64,000 nt of DNA from Heligmosomoides polygyrus polygyrus (GCA_947396885.1 OX377205.1:57446969-57510968); one strand, 5' to 3'; positions 30,927 to 41,395 are shown, counted from the stretch's first letter. Made by a program: numbers and translations. Notes: a model not told the origin generated them from the letters alone.

Positions 30927-31031
30927 AATGGGGTTTTGAGTTCGCCACAAAGAGCGTCCCCAAGGGGGAACCCGCCGAAAAGGCGGGGCCCACCAAGGTC
31001 AGTGGTCCCCATTCCGGCTATTTCGGCAGCT
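30927..31031 (+). repeat. 105-bp direct repeat, right copy
   Basis: It is nearly identical to 28,063-28,167. Similarity stops abruptly on both sides, so these are discrete terminal-type repeats rather than part of a longer duplication. Confidence 0.85.
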
Positions 31032-31159
31032 AGAGACCCTCCACCCACCCCAAGTTGAGGAATGAGAGAGCTAAAGGTATAAAATGTAGAGAAATACATA
31101 TGTCGGCCAAGAGTGCCCCCTTAAATACTCACAGGCAGAACACGGTATATCCGACGGTA

Positions 31160-31260
31160 TCGGGCGGCGTACCCTGCAGATACGCCGAGTGCTCCGAAAA
31201 TGGGTCACCGGGATACAAGGCGCCCAGACGGCACGTATCCGCAGGTGCAGGGTACGGTAT
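31160..31260. repeat. Inverted repeats before the recombinase
   Basis: CGTACCCTGCA at 31,168-31,178 is matched by TGCAGGGTACG at 31,246-31,256. It lies between the right direct repeat and the recombinase start. Confidence 0.5.
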
Positions 31261-31368
31261 TCCGCGCGCCACTGGCCGACCTCACAGCACAGGTCATCGC
31301 TTTCCGCACCACAAGAGCACAGTAACGGCCAGTTAATTGGCATCATCATTTTCGCTCCAGATATCCCG

Positions 31369-32295
31369 ATGGATCCAAAAAGGGAAGCAACATGTGCAGT
31401 CGCTGAGATGGCAACGCGGGTTGGCTTCCCAACTTCCGTTAGCAATATTCTTCTATCCTGTTTCGATTCATGTATCTCGAAAGGAACGCTCTCTCTCTAT
31501 AAGAGGGTTAGGGAGGATTTTTTCCACTTTATTGAGAAGTGGAATGTGCCGGCTTCAGCATAACATAAGCTTAGGAAGTTATTTTTAGCGTCGCTTGTTG
31601 ACCAGGGTAAACTGAAGTCGCTACATTACCAAATAGCTGCTCTCAGTCACTTTCTCGGTCCCCTACCTGCAGGCGATCAGGAAGTGCAAAGAGCGTTGTT
31701 GAAAGGGGCAGACAGAACCCGTCCACCAGTAGTGCACAGGAAAAAATCCACACCTGGGGACATAGAAACTGTAGTAGGATGGGCACTTAAGTCCAGTTCT
31801 ACCATAGATCTTATAGGGGCAACCATGATTCTCCTGATGGATGTCGCCTTTTTAAGGGTCAGTGAACTATGCACCCTTCAATTTGGGGATATCACCTTTA
31901 AGGGCGGTTCAGTTTGGTGGCTGTTTCTGAAAAGCTCAAAAGTCGACCAACAAGGGATAGGAACCCAAGTGGCATTTCGCCTGGGTGGAAGAAAGTTCCT
32001 TTTATGGGAACAGCTCAAAAGGCTGAACGAAACATGCTCAGCGCTTGACTTTCTTTTCAGTTCCAAGCGGGGAGGAGCCCCTTCCAGAGACTACGTCACG
32101 CGCAGGATCAAGGAAACTCTTCAGGCTGCAGGGCTTGGATCGCGACAACTTACCACACATTCGTTCAGAGGTGGAGCCGCGACAGCGGCGATCCGCGCGG
32201 GGATAGCTCCAGAAAACGTGATGAGGGTTGGCAGATGGAGAACCCAGAAGCGTTCTTATCCTACGTCGAACCCACACCTTTATAGTCATTCCTAA
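31369..32295 (+). pseudogene. Tyrosine recombinase of DIRS/PAT-like element
   Basis: One frame starting at the ATG at 31,369 runs through 32,295 with a single TAA at 31,561. The N-terminal half has the SAM-like DNA-binding character of phage-type integrases (GTLSLYKRVREDF). The catalytic half shows FLRVSELC with the first Arg at 31,855, HSFRGGAA with His and second Arg at 32,158-32,169, and VGRW. The catalytic Tyr is expected about ten residues later. In the given frame the sequence is RTQKRSYPT, but the next frame reads AFLSYVEPTP, the usual form. A one-base change near 32,250 has therefore shifted the end. The enzyme would join a circular DNA copy to the genome without the cuts made by DDE integrases. 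Confidence 0.85.
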
Positions 32296-32442
32296 TTGCC
32301 CATCGGTGCCAATGTGATCTCTGTATGTGAACGCTTCTATAACTTCTGTTAACCCCGTATTGTGATACACTATATGCTGTTAAAGTAACATCCGCTCAAG
32401 ACCGGAGCTAGCTCGACCAGGTCACAGGAACATACTAATATC

Positions 32443-32568
32443 GTATGGCATAAGCCAATTGTTTAGTAGGGCATGAGCCCGAGTGCGCAGTACACGTGAT
32501 TTGTATGGCATAAGCCAACTGCATGTTTAATTAGGGCATGAGCCCGAGTGCGCAGTGCACATGATTCG
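32443..32568 (+). repeat. Tandem dimer, 60-bp period
   Basis: GTATGGCATAAGCCAA starts at 32,443 and again at 32,503, each time followed by AGGGCATGAGCCCGAGTGCG. It lies between the recombinase gene and the decayed second copy, in the place where the right end of the element would be expected. Confidence 0.75.
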
Positions 32569-32691
32569 TTGCCGAAATGAAGCCTTCTCCCCCGTTCTAT
32601 GTGTAGAAACTTCAAAGCGAAAGTTTCGCCGGAGTATATCGGAGGCGAAAATGATGATTTGAATTTCTACATGTCTCATTGACAGCGGTCG

Positions 32692-33690
32692 ATGCATTCG
32701 GCCCCGAATGCAGGTGCCGGTACCAGCGATACGGTACCGGCCCCTGCAGAATCACGGGGCGCCTCGCGCTGGCGCCTGCTGAGGTCAGCAAGCGCCAGCG
32801 CTGACGAAAGAGGGAAGGCCCCGGCTAAACCCATTCCGGCTTTTTCTCGTCTAGCTACCCCACCCGCCCTCCCATTTGAGTTGGAGAAGGCTGAAGAAGA
32901 AGAAGAAGAAAAAAATCCATTTACAGATGTGATCCGATCCGTCATACAGGAGCCGTTGACGCGGGTCACATGGCGTCAGCAGTGGGTCTTCAGCAAGTAG
33001 CCACCACTATCGAGGCTTGTACCGATCTCGCTGTAGCGCCAGGGACGCTCAAGATCTACCAGCGAGCAAGACCCAGTTCTTGGATTTTATTTCCAATTTT
33101 CGGGTCCCATATCAGGCCTCCCAGAATTGAAGAACGTTTCTGTGGCTCATCTAATCCACATCAGCGCTCTCACACATTTCTTCGGTCCGCTGCCTTCATA
33201 GGATGCAGATGTCCCACGTTCTGAAGGCGCTGCTTAGGACAGCAATAAGTCCGCCCACGTGCTAAACACCATCCCAAGGCTTCCAGGCCCACATAGATAT
33301 ATAGTTAAAACAACGAAAGCTCGGACCAAGCCGTCGTAGGAGCTACCATGGTCCTCATCGCTTTCCGGGGTCCGTTGAGGAACAGTGAGCTTTGCATGCT
33401 CCACTTCCAACACTTTTCTTATGAAGGTGAGAGCGTATGGTGGATTCTGATCGCTAGGTCCAAGACCGATCAGGCTGCAGTAGGGTCTAACGTGGCGACT
33501 AAATTAGGCCTGATCCAGATCTTATAATGGCAGCAATTCTGTAAAGCCATAAACCCTCCGCTGCTACAGTCATTTCTATTCAGTTCGCGCAACGTAGGCA
33601 AGCCAATGGAGATTGGCTGCCTGGGTTGTTAGGGCAGATACCCACGCATTAAGAACTGGGATCGGCAGTGGGAAAATCATGTTAGCTGGT
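32692..33690 (+). pseudogene. Decayed second tyrosine-recombinase copy
   Basis: Translation over several frames gives a segment parallel to the recombinase at 31,369: GATMVLIAF, a block with RNSELCMLHF carrying the conserved Arg (about 33,375-33,405), ESVWWILI and QSFLFSSRN. The N-terminal part starts at 32,692 as a 102-codon frame rich in Ala, Ser and Glu, preceded by strong hairpins (32,716-32,741 and 32,766-32,801). Many stops and shifts show it is dead. Sequence divergence from the first copy is large, so this is a different subfamily and not a local duplication. Confidence 0.65.
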
Positions 33691-33698
33691 CGTTGTAA

Positions 33699-34087
33699 GT
33701 CGTCCGAGACATTTGGATGCTCCACGCAACCTTCACCATTGTCATACTCGGGTGCCCAACTGGCCTTCTCCTTGGGGAATTTAGTTCTACCTTCAGGATG
33801 CCGTCAACTCGTACCTCCACTTATCCACAGTGCCGGTAGCATCTCGACTGACATGGCCGTCGCACGACAGCCTTCTCAGCTTTCCGCCGATAAGTCCTCT
33901 GGGACAATTGGATGCTCCATGAAACCGTCATCATTAGCATACTGGGGTGACCGCATTCTCAACTGGCTAGCCCCTCGGGGAATTTAGTTTTACCTTCAGG
34001 ATACTGTCAGCTCGTACCTCCACAGGGCCGGCAGCGTCTCAACTGACATGGCCGTCGACACTACAGCCTTCTCAGCTTTCCGCCGAC
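33699..34087 (+). repeat. Tandem duplication, 194-bp period
   Basis: Two units (33,699-33,892 and 33,893-34,087) share TTGGATGCTCCA, GGGGAATTTAGTT, TCGTACCTCCAC and GCCTTCTCAGCTTTCCGCCG. They follow the decayed recombinase and may be its 3' region duplicated. Confidence 0.75.
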
Positions 34088-34790
34088 GCTCACGGACGCA
34101 CTACGGCGTATATGTTGTTACTAGATTCAGAACACTAATCTTCTCATGCCTTGCATGTATAATTCATTCCACCCTAGCGATGTTACGTTCAGAGTTAGTA
34201 TATCATCTTGTGACGCCTTAGTACGCGTATGATCCGACAATCGCCGGCTCTGACGTGATTACGGAGTTCCCCATGAAGTCAGCGCGAGGCGAACGAACGT
34301 GATCGTTATTGCTCGGAATGTGGAGATCAATGGGAGGGTTTCGCCGTGATTTATAAGAGGCTGGAGTAGTGCGCTATGCTATACAGACCTACCACTGGTT
34401 TCTGTGCATTGTATGTGAGGTTTTACTTTTCAGAGAACAGTGCTTAGTTAATCTACGCGTTACGGTTTTCTTAGGGAAGGCAAATCTGGAAGAGCTCAAC
34501 TCAATTTGGATCCACACACAGAATTTATATTTCAAGGTGCCAAATCGATTGCTGGGCCTTTTATCAATCCTCACCTCACGCTTTTCCTACTAGTCATTTA
34601 GTCCCTATAGGGTGAAAGAGGTAGGAGAGAAGAGCTTACTATCTTTTTTACTTCAGAATATTGAGAGTATAAAAATTGTTATATATCGTAATTGTAGGAG
34701 TACACCAAAATTTTTTGAATAAGGGAATCTGACAGCTATGAAAAAGAAATAGTCCTTTTAAATTAGGAACGTTCCCCATAATGTTAAGGA
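34088..34790. other. No recognisable gene
   Basis: Short frames only (for example 34,369-34,593 on the plus strand) without motifs. Confidence 0.35.
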
Positions 34791-34985
34791 TAAAGGACGG
34801 CGTCAGTCAATCCTGATTTGGGATGCTTACGCATTCTACTTCTACGGGATGTCGTGGAGGCGATTTGAATATGTATTTGGACTATACAATGACTATCCGT
34901 GGTCTCGTATGGACAAGTCAGTGTTTAATCCAAGACAAGTCTGGTATCAAGCCGCCGAGCTCAGAGCAATGATAAGGTTGACATG
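34791..34985 (-). repeat. SINE-A copy
   Basis: This is the reverse complement of SINE-A: GGGATGTCGTGGAGGCG, AAGTCAGTG and ACAAGTCTGGTATCAA match the minus strand of 37,250-37,350. Confidence 0.65.
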
Positions 34986-35289
34986 TATGGATGGGTCATG
35001 ATGCAATAATCTCGATTTGATGACATCTGCACGACATTATTCGTCTATTGCGACTGTGCTACTGGACGCACTTACGACTGAACGGCGAGCAATAGCTTTT
35101 TAGTCATGCGCTGCTTGTAGCACCTGAAATTGAAAAATTAGCTGCGAAGATTTACATACTCCAACTGTAATGGTCGCTGTCGCTAGCAACTATGAACAAA
35201 ACTGGAGCGACGAGAGGGATACTATGAACAGATTTGACGGCGATCACTCCGTTTAAGTTTTTCATGACGAACACACCCCTAGGTTTAAC

Positions 35290-35560
35290 TCCTAGGAGAC
35301 GTTCTGGGACACGCCCTCTGAATTTCAACGCGTGGAGGTCGGCGTCTGCGACACGTCTTCTGAATCCCAGCGCGTGGCGAACGACGTCTGTGACACGTCT
35401 TCTAAGTTCCGACGCACGTTGCATGACGTCCTCGACACCTCTTCTGAATCCCCCGGCGAACGTCGGACGACATCTGGGACACGTCTTTTAAATACCGACG
35501 CATAGCGAACGACGTCTGCGACACATATTCTGAATCCTGGCGCTTGGTGCATAATCCCCA
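35290..35560 (+). repeat. Minisatellite, about 45-bp units
   Basis: Roughly six diverged units are built on GACGTCTGCGACACGTCTTC and TGAATCCCAGCGCGTGGCGAA. Isolated related units occur at 37,500-37,580, 38,010-38,170 and 38,880-38,910. Confidence 0.7.
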
Positions 35561-35823
35561 TCCATACTGTGATGAATTGCCCGCTTGATGCATAGTAAAC
35601 CTGGGTGATCTGCTGTCAAAGCTATCAATTCGCTGATGATCGCCCATGGTTAAGCTCAAAGAAACAGCCTATTCCCATACGCTGCCGTGATAAAGGACTC
35701 TTTTGGCCGTGGCCCACCCTTGTTGTGGTGGACAACGGATTAACTGAATTATATATGTAGGATTTTCTGACAAGGTTTGTGTTCTGTTTCCACTAACAGT
35801 CGAGATACGCTTGCAACGCTATA

Positions 35824-36736
35824 TTAGGGGGCCAAAAGTAATGAGACACCCCATGCCGTGTCCATATATCTCATGGCTGGAGTCTGGTTTCGTGCTTATC
35901 GTATTTGTATGTCTGTACGCTACTTACGGAAGCCCATCTGAGAAGTTACCACTTCCGCCCTTTCCAGAAGTATGCCAAAACCCTAGTCTGTCTCATGCCG
36001 AAACCACAGTCTGACGAGTCTACATGTGTCGCGCAAATCTCGCCCAATTCCCAACTCCGAGCAGCCTGGGCTCAATATTCACGCAAGATGAGAAGTACGT
36101 CTTCTACCTTAACCCTGCCAAGCAGCGAGTCTGGGTGAGGCCTGGTGACCTGTTACCGACCTTCGTTAGGCGAGATGTTCACGGCGAGAAACACCTTTGG
36201 AGCTTTTGGGTCTGCGCCCCTGGACCGGTATTCTGGAATCTGTTTACCAAACGCACGACGATGGACTCCAAGGCCATGGTGAACGAAACAGAAGAGAAGG
36301 GCCTGTGACTCGCTCTTATTCATTCGCAGCGCTACAAGATGGTTCTCCTCTTCGACAACGGCGCACCCCATAGGGAACAAGTAACCACGGATAAGCTTGG
36401 CCAGCTGGGCTACGTTCACATGCTTCACCCACCGTATTCGCCGGACATCTCTCCATGCGACTACCACTACTTCTCGAGCCTACAGGACTTCCTGGTCGGA
36501 AAGGACACAAGAACCCAAGCAGTTCTTGACAACCATATCGAGCAGTTGATCAACACCAGGCCTAAGCAGATCTGGAAGGATGGGATCAGGAAGTTGGCTG
36601 AGCGATGGCGGCAAGGTCCTTGCCTTTAATGGCAAATACGCTCCTCAGCATCGTTGAGTTGTAATTGAGTTATAAAGAGATAAAGAATTTTTTTTTCAAT
36701 TTATCTCATTACTTTTGCCTCCCCCCCCCCCCCTAA
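35824..36736 (+). mobile_element. mariner transposon, internally deleted
   Basis: The ends are inverted repeats, TTAGGGGGCCAAAAGTAATG on the left and its counterpart on the right with an expanded G/C run. A TA dinucleotide lies on each side (35,822-35,823 and 36,737-36,738), the mariner target duplication. At 913 bp it is shorter than a full mariner (about 1.3 kb), having lost the transposase N-terminus. Confidence 0.9.
36024..36629 (+). pseudogene. mariner transposase, catalytic part
   Basis: One frame with a single TGA at 36,306 encodes the catalytic domain. TQDEKYVFY holds the first Asp, RPGD and RRDVHGEK are mariner signatures, LFDNGAPH holds the second Asp, and HPPYSPDISPCDYH holds the third. 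Second and third Asp are separated by 34 residues, the DD34D spacing of mariner. The DNA-binding helix-turn-helix region that should precede 36,024 is missing. All three catalytic Asp codons survive despite the nonsense mutation and the N-terminal loss. Confidence 0.9.
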
Positions 36737-36739
36737 TAT

Positions 36740-37061
36740 AAGACGTTTTTACTAGGGCACGTCCAGCCAAACCAGTGGTTCCTCCAACCTTTCTGTTTCC
36801 TAATTTCCGAGATCTGTAGAAAATATATATTTCAAGCTATAGGAAGTGCAGGCTGTCGCTTGCACTCCGTAGAAAGCCCTCGGTTTGGTCAGATTTCCAA
36901 CCAAGCTTACTACGGAATCGATGAATTGGTGGTTGACTTCTTTGGAAAGCATAAAACACTTACACGTCCACCTGCTAGCACAAATCATGAACAACACAAA
37001 TTGAGAGCGCCTTCACGATATCCTGTAGAATAGAATATATGGCCCATGAAAGACAGGGACC
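36740..37061. other. Flank of mariner, partly related to a dispersed repeat
   Basis: AGACGTTTTTACTAGGGCACGT at 36,741 resembles AGACGTTCTTACTAGGGTAC at 40,259, the left end of the inverted-repeat element there. The mariner may have inserted into a copy of that family. The rest is anonymous. Confidence 0.4.
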
Positions 37062-37134
37062 TTCATCCTTAATCCTTAATAATCCCGTTCTTTATCCTTT
37101 ATAAAGAACGGGATTATTAAGGATTAAGGATGAA
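37062..37134. repeat. Perfect 34-bp stem hairpin
   Basis: The arm containing CCTTAATAATCCCGTTC (37,062-37,095) is repeated exactly in inverse at 37,101-37,134, with a 5-base loop. It sits directly before the tRNA-like head of SINE-A. Confidence 0.85.
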
Positions 37135-37400
37135 CGTGTAGCGCAGTCGGAGGAGGCGCGACTGTCGCGTGCACCCGATACCAGGTTCCTGGTTCGGATT
37201 TCCCGCCCAGGCCAACCAAGCCTTCCATCCCTCCGGGGTCGGTGAATTGGTACCAGACTTGTCTGGGAAGGATAAAGCGCTGACTTGTTCATCGGCTGGC
37301 CACCGCAAGTCATTGTATGGCCAAATACGCATTCATGTCGCCTCCACGACATCCCGTAGAAGGAGAATGCGCTGGCGCATCCCAGAAGGGATTGAGTAAC
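37135..37400 (+). repeat. SINE-A, best-preserved copy
   Basis: The head has an A-box match, TAGCGCAGTCGG (37,139-37,150), and a B-box match, GGTTCGGATTTCC (37,191-37,203), at tRNA spacing. The body carries the family blocks TCCGGGGTCGGTGA, CTTGTCTGGGAAGGATAA and CATCCCGTAGAAGGAG. The tail has TTTATCCTTTTATCC followed by AAGGATGAACG. Other copies are at 2,480, 16,815, 17,945, 34,791, 39,885 and a short piece at about 55,785-55,850. Confidence 0.8.
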
Positions 37401-37499
37401 GCCGTTCTTTATCCTTTTATCCTTTAAGGATGAACGTCCCTATATCTTTATCCCTTCGGCGGCCTAGGGGCGGCAGCAAAGCGTCCCAAAACCTCGCAG

Positions 37500-38171
37500 G
37501 GACGTCGTCTTCTGATCACGGATGCTTGCGGCACAACATCTGCGACAAGTCTTCTGAGCCCAAGTCCGGACGCCTGGTCCCCCCCCCCCTTATTGGTCCC
37601 TTTTCTGGTCTCCCCCCCCCCCCCCTGGTCCCCTTGTTTCCCCTACCGACCCCCTCCACCCCTACTGGTCCCTTTTTACTGATTTCCTGGCCTAGACCCC
37701 TCGAAATCCTACTTACAGCCCCCACCCTCACTGGTCCTACCACGCTCATTGCTCTACGTCGACGAAACATCTTTTGAATCCGGTCCGGGGGTCTGGTCCT
37801 TTTCAACCGGTTTCCCTTGTTGGTCTCCACTTCTTAGTCTGCCTTTCTTGATCCCACTTCCTAGTCTCTTTCTCTGTTCCCCTATTGAACCCCTCCCCTC
37901 CACCGTCCTCTTACTGGTCCGGTTTTACTGGCTGGTTCACCGTCCTGGCTCACCTCGAGATCCTCCTTACACCCCTCCCCCCCCCCCCCCTTAAAGATCC
38001 TCCCACCTTTATGACACGTCGACGACGCGTTTTCTGAATCCGAACGCTTGTTGCATGATGTCGAGTGGCATCATACAACAAGCGTTCGCATTCAGATACT
38101 CTTGAGGCCAGACGTCCTTTGCGCGACGTCTGTGGCACACTTCTGAATCCAGGCGCTCGTTACGCGACATG
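37500..38171. repeat. C-rich low-complexity block with minisatellite units
   Basis: CCCCT-rich runs occupy 37,575-38,000, flanked by isolated units of the 45-bp minisatellite. At 38,036-38,093 two units face each other and form a hairpin (AACGCTTGTTG against CAACAAGCGTT). Confidence 0.6.
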
Positions 38172-38851
38172 GGCCTACGCTATTACTCCCGCGGGAGCAT
38201 CCGCGGACAGGCGGAATTCGCGCCGAAATCCCTCACCTGGCCAATGGCCGCGCCCCGCCACGCTCGCCGTCCGCTGATTGCCGCCGACAGACGACGAGAG
38301 GGCTGTTAAGCCCCTTTCATACTCGTCCGAGGGGCGGCGGCGGCGGCCGCCGCCGCTTCAGCGGCAGGTGGAGGGGCGGTGTCCGTTCTCGCCGCCTAGG
38401 GGTGGCGGCGGCCGCCGCCAGCGCTAATTGCGTTTGGCGCGCGCGTACGCGCAGCGGTCTCGTCTGTGCCGCCGCTCTCGCTGCCCCTCGTGGCCGCCGC
38501 CCGAAATGGCCCCAGCCATCTCGGGCAGCGGCCCCGGCGGCGGCGCCGCCAGGGGCGTGGCGGGGCGTGGCCGCGGCGACGTCGCCGCTGCCAGTATGAA
38601 AACCCCTCCACCGCCGTGGCCGCCGCTCGGGCACGTCATCGCCGCCGCCTTCCTATGCTAAACCATTGGGCCGCCGCCGCCGCCACGAGTATGAAAGGGG
38701 CTTTATACTTCCCGCCCGCGAGACGGCAGCCATCCGCGGTGCAGTGCAAGTCCCTCGGCTGTCATCCCTCGGCGCGGGAAATGTGCTCCAATGCTACGCC
38801 GACCGTCCCCGGACAGCCCCCGGATGCTCCCGCGGGAGTATAACATAGGCC
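38172..38851. mobile_element. GC-rich MITE with 31-bp inverted ends
   Basis: The left end is GGCCTACGCTATTACTCCCG and the right end its near-complement, with CCCGCGGGAGCATCCG common to both arms. The interior is very GC-rich, full of CGG and GCC runs, and holds a second inverted-repeat element. Open frames here are by-products of base composition. Confidence 0.8.
38308..38703. mobile_element. Nested MITE with perfect 19-bp ends
   Basis: AAGCCCCTTTCATACTCGT at 38,308-38,326 is matched exactly in inverse at 38,685-38,703. TTAA overlaps the left end (38,306-38,309) and TTTA the right end, so a TTAA target is possible but not proven. Confidence 0.75.
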
Positions 38852-39200
38852 ATAGGCCATGAGCGACACGCCTTCCGCACCCGAACGCCTATTGCACGAC
38901 GTCTATGAAAAGGCCTTGGACAGCTAGAGAGACGAAACTGCTCATTGTTGTGCTCGGGCCGAGATACTAACATAACGACCGCCTGAGTGCTGCGGGGAAA
39001 CTCGTTGAATTCTTGGCAGACAACTCGTCGTTACCATTGGCTGCTTGGCCGTGAGTCCAGTAAACCCGTCTGTTTGGCTGCGAATGATTTTATCTTCACC
39101 GCCTAATTAATAATAAGAGGATTCAGAAAATGGGTACTAAGCGGGCTGGTGCCCGCTCCATTATGAGACTATGGTCGTAGAACACTAAAATAAGCACGAT
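38852..39200. other. No recognisable gene
   Basis: One isolated minisatellite-like unit lies near 38,880. Nothing else is seen. Confidence 0.35.
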
Positions 39201-39270
39201 TTCTGTGCTCTCCTCCGCTGACGCGGAGGTGAGCACAGAACGCAGGCAAGAGAAGGAACTCCGGGGTGTA
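39201..39270 (-). repeat. Hairpin repeat, copy 3
   Basis: TTCTGTGCTCTCCTCCGC pairs with the following inverse across the loop TGAC, with one mismatch. AAGGAACTCCGGGGTGTAG follows, as in copies 1 and 2. Confidence 0.75.
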
Positions 39271-39884
39271 GCTGATCTAACTTATCCATTTTAAGATACT
39301 TTGCCGATGTACAGCGGGCACCAGTCCGATTAGTACCAAAATCTAACGACCGAAAAATCAGGATTTGCGCTGTTAAAACCGGCCTCCGTCTATGATTCCA
39401 CAACTATGTGCGCGATCCCGCGACGAAATCTCCCCACTCGTCTCGGATGGACTTTTAGAATATGACTAACAACTTGTAAAAGCATGTTCATAGTGCGCGA
39501 CGGGAGTAACAGGAGTGGGTGAAGGGTACATGTTGCCTTTTTCCTGGTGATCGCTTTACATTGATCGATTCGCATGCTTTGCACGAGCGACTCAGTCGCC
39601 CTCGTCATTGTTATACTTCGGCGACAAAAGCGTCGCCGAAGTATAGCGTAGGCCTATGACCCGGGCCTAAGCTTTCAAGAGTAGCAGCAAAGGCCCTGTC
39701 TAACTGGACCTGTTTTTCGTACTGTCTCATGCTCAGTCGGTGTAGGACCACGGGAACGTTACGCTCATGCAATCAATTGAGGGCACGAGGCTCCGAATGT
39801 TGCCGCTTCCCTCTTCATTTTTCTAACATTCTGTCTTTGAATGGGTCTTTATATTCGTAGACTATTTCGTTCGAAAAGCTTCGA
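39271..39884. other. No recognisable gene; small perfect hairpin
   Basis: A 14-bp perfect stem, TATACTTCGGCGAC with a 6-base loop, is at 39,612-39,645. The following TAGCGTAGGCC is the inverse of the left end of the MITE at 38,172, suggesting a related mini-element. Confidence 0.5.
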
Positions 39885-40090
39885 TGACGCAGTGGAGGGA
39901 GACGCTGAGTTTTGAGGCTACCTTGAAGGCTCTAAAGTTCGGGACCTGTCTAAGCCAACCAAGTATTCCATCCCTCCGGGGTCGGTGAATTGGTACCTGA
40001 CTTGTTGGCGAGAAACAAAGCACTGATTTGTCCATCGGTTGGTCATTGCAAGTCATTTTGCCGGCTAAATACGCATTCAAACAGAGTATA
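39885..40090 (+). repeat. SINE-A copy
   Basis: It contains GACGCAGTGGAGG (A-box-like), TCCATCCCTCCGGGGTCGG and AAATACGCATTCAAA, collinear with 37,135-37,400. Confidence 0.7.
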
Positions 40091-40276
40091 CGATATCCCT
40101 AGAATCACTGACCGAAGGATATGCTTTGCAAAAGTATGATCACCTGGTTTTGTTTCAGTTGCTATTGGTTTCCTTTCAAGGGATAAGGGTCTTTGATCAC
40201 TTTCACACCATGACCTGAGTACTCCTTTGTTAGAGGTTTGGATCCCATGTGAGACACAAGACGTTCTTACTAGGGT

Positions 40277-41395
40277 ACCACGTTTTCAAACCGTTACCGT
40301 AGCAACTATAGTCGCAGGACCACCACGCCTCCAGTTCGGCGCTGGCATCATGCCAACTGCACGGTAATCAATAATGGAGCCATGGAACTGTGAAAAGGAG
40401 AAGTTTCGTACTGTTTGAGGTGGTTCTGGATGGAGCATTTTGAGAGGGGATGCTAGTTGACGGTTCTACAGTTTTACTGCAAGAGTGCTCAAGTAGCGTC
40501 ACCTAAAAACAATCAAACAGGTAAAGATCCTAATCTTTTGTAGCGAAACGAACAGCGAGTCATGCGGAACATCGTCATCATGTTTTCACAAAGAATTGCC
40601 TTCGGTCAATCACTCTTACTTCCGCTGTTTACCCAGGGAGAGTTCTTGAAACAGTGCTGCAACAGTTTCCTCAGCAGAAGTTAAAATAGTCAATGAAATA
40701 GCGAGTTTTCCTTTGCTTGCTGAGCATAATTTTTTCACTGAAAACAAATGCGTTGTTTTACTTTTAGAGAGATGCAGTAATGTAAATGAGCTTGCGTTGC
40801 ACTGCTATAATCGTTCACACTTTGAACATAGCAAATGTGTTTTAACCTTCAGGAATGTAAAACGAGTGCTAGCTATACATGGGTAGTAAATATGTGGCTT
40901 GAACATCTTAGTTTACAATACTCAACGATCTAGGACTTTCGAGGTGATTATTACTAGGAATCGCTTTCAAAGGCCGATGAGCTAGAACACGGACGCCTGA
41001 AGAGGATGAAGACTGATTTGTTTATTTATTTATATTCACGGCTTCGAGGCAGGGATGGCCATTTTACCATATCGTTTCGTCCCTGCGGGTTAAAGAGTTC
41101 GGACACATTCTGCCGGCTAAGTGTTATAATTCCTATTCAACCCGTCGAACACACCACAGTGAGTTTTGGTGATACAACGTGAGGACTCCTAACGGCCAGC
41201 AATCAGCGAGCCGTCAAGATAATTCTTCCCAAAATGTTCAATCCAAAACCCTATCAAACAGTACCAAGCCTTCTCATCCAGTCGTTCTGTATCTCCGTTA
41301 CTGATTAGCGTGCAGTTGGCATTGTGCCAGCACTAATCCGAAGACGTGGTGGTCTCGCAACGATTGTTGTTACGGTAACGATTTGAAAACGTGCT
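40277..41395. mobile_element. Inverted-repeat element with 100-bp arms
   Basis: The arms at 40,277-40,380 and 41,289-41,395 are inverted copies with blocks ACGTTTTCAAA, CCGTTACCGTA, GACCACCACG and TGCCAACTGCACG. The 900 bp between have no gene, but on the minus strand at about 41,020-41,045 there is a TAAA-type tail such as ends CR1-like LINEs. Related arm sequences are repeated at 43,240-43,580. Confidence 0.65.

Larger units (their letters stand above)
28063..32295 (+). mobile_element. DIRS/PAT-like tyrosine-recombinase retroelement
   Basis: The order is gag with a zinc knuckle, reverse transcriptase, RNase H with a downstream domain typical of the group, and then a tyrosine recombinase. 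There is no aspartic protease and no DDE integrase, which separates it from LTR elements. Two 105-bp direct repeats (28,063-28,167 and 30,927-31,031) flank the gag-pol part. PAT, the type element of this branch, was described from the nematode Panagrellus. Exact ends could not be fixed. Confidence 0.85.

Noticed and set aside
38317..38848. Several long Ala/Arg/Pro-rich open frames on both strands
   Set aside because: Stop codons are rare here only because the DNA is CGG/GCC-rich. The region is explained by nested inverted-repeat elements.
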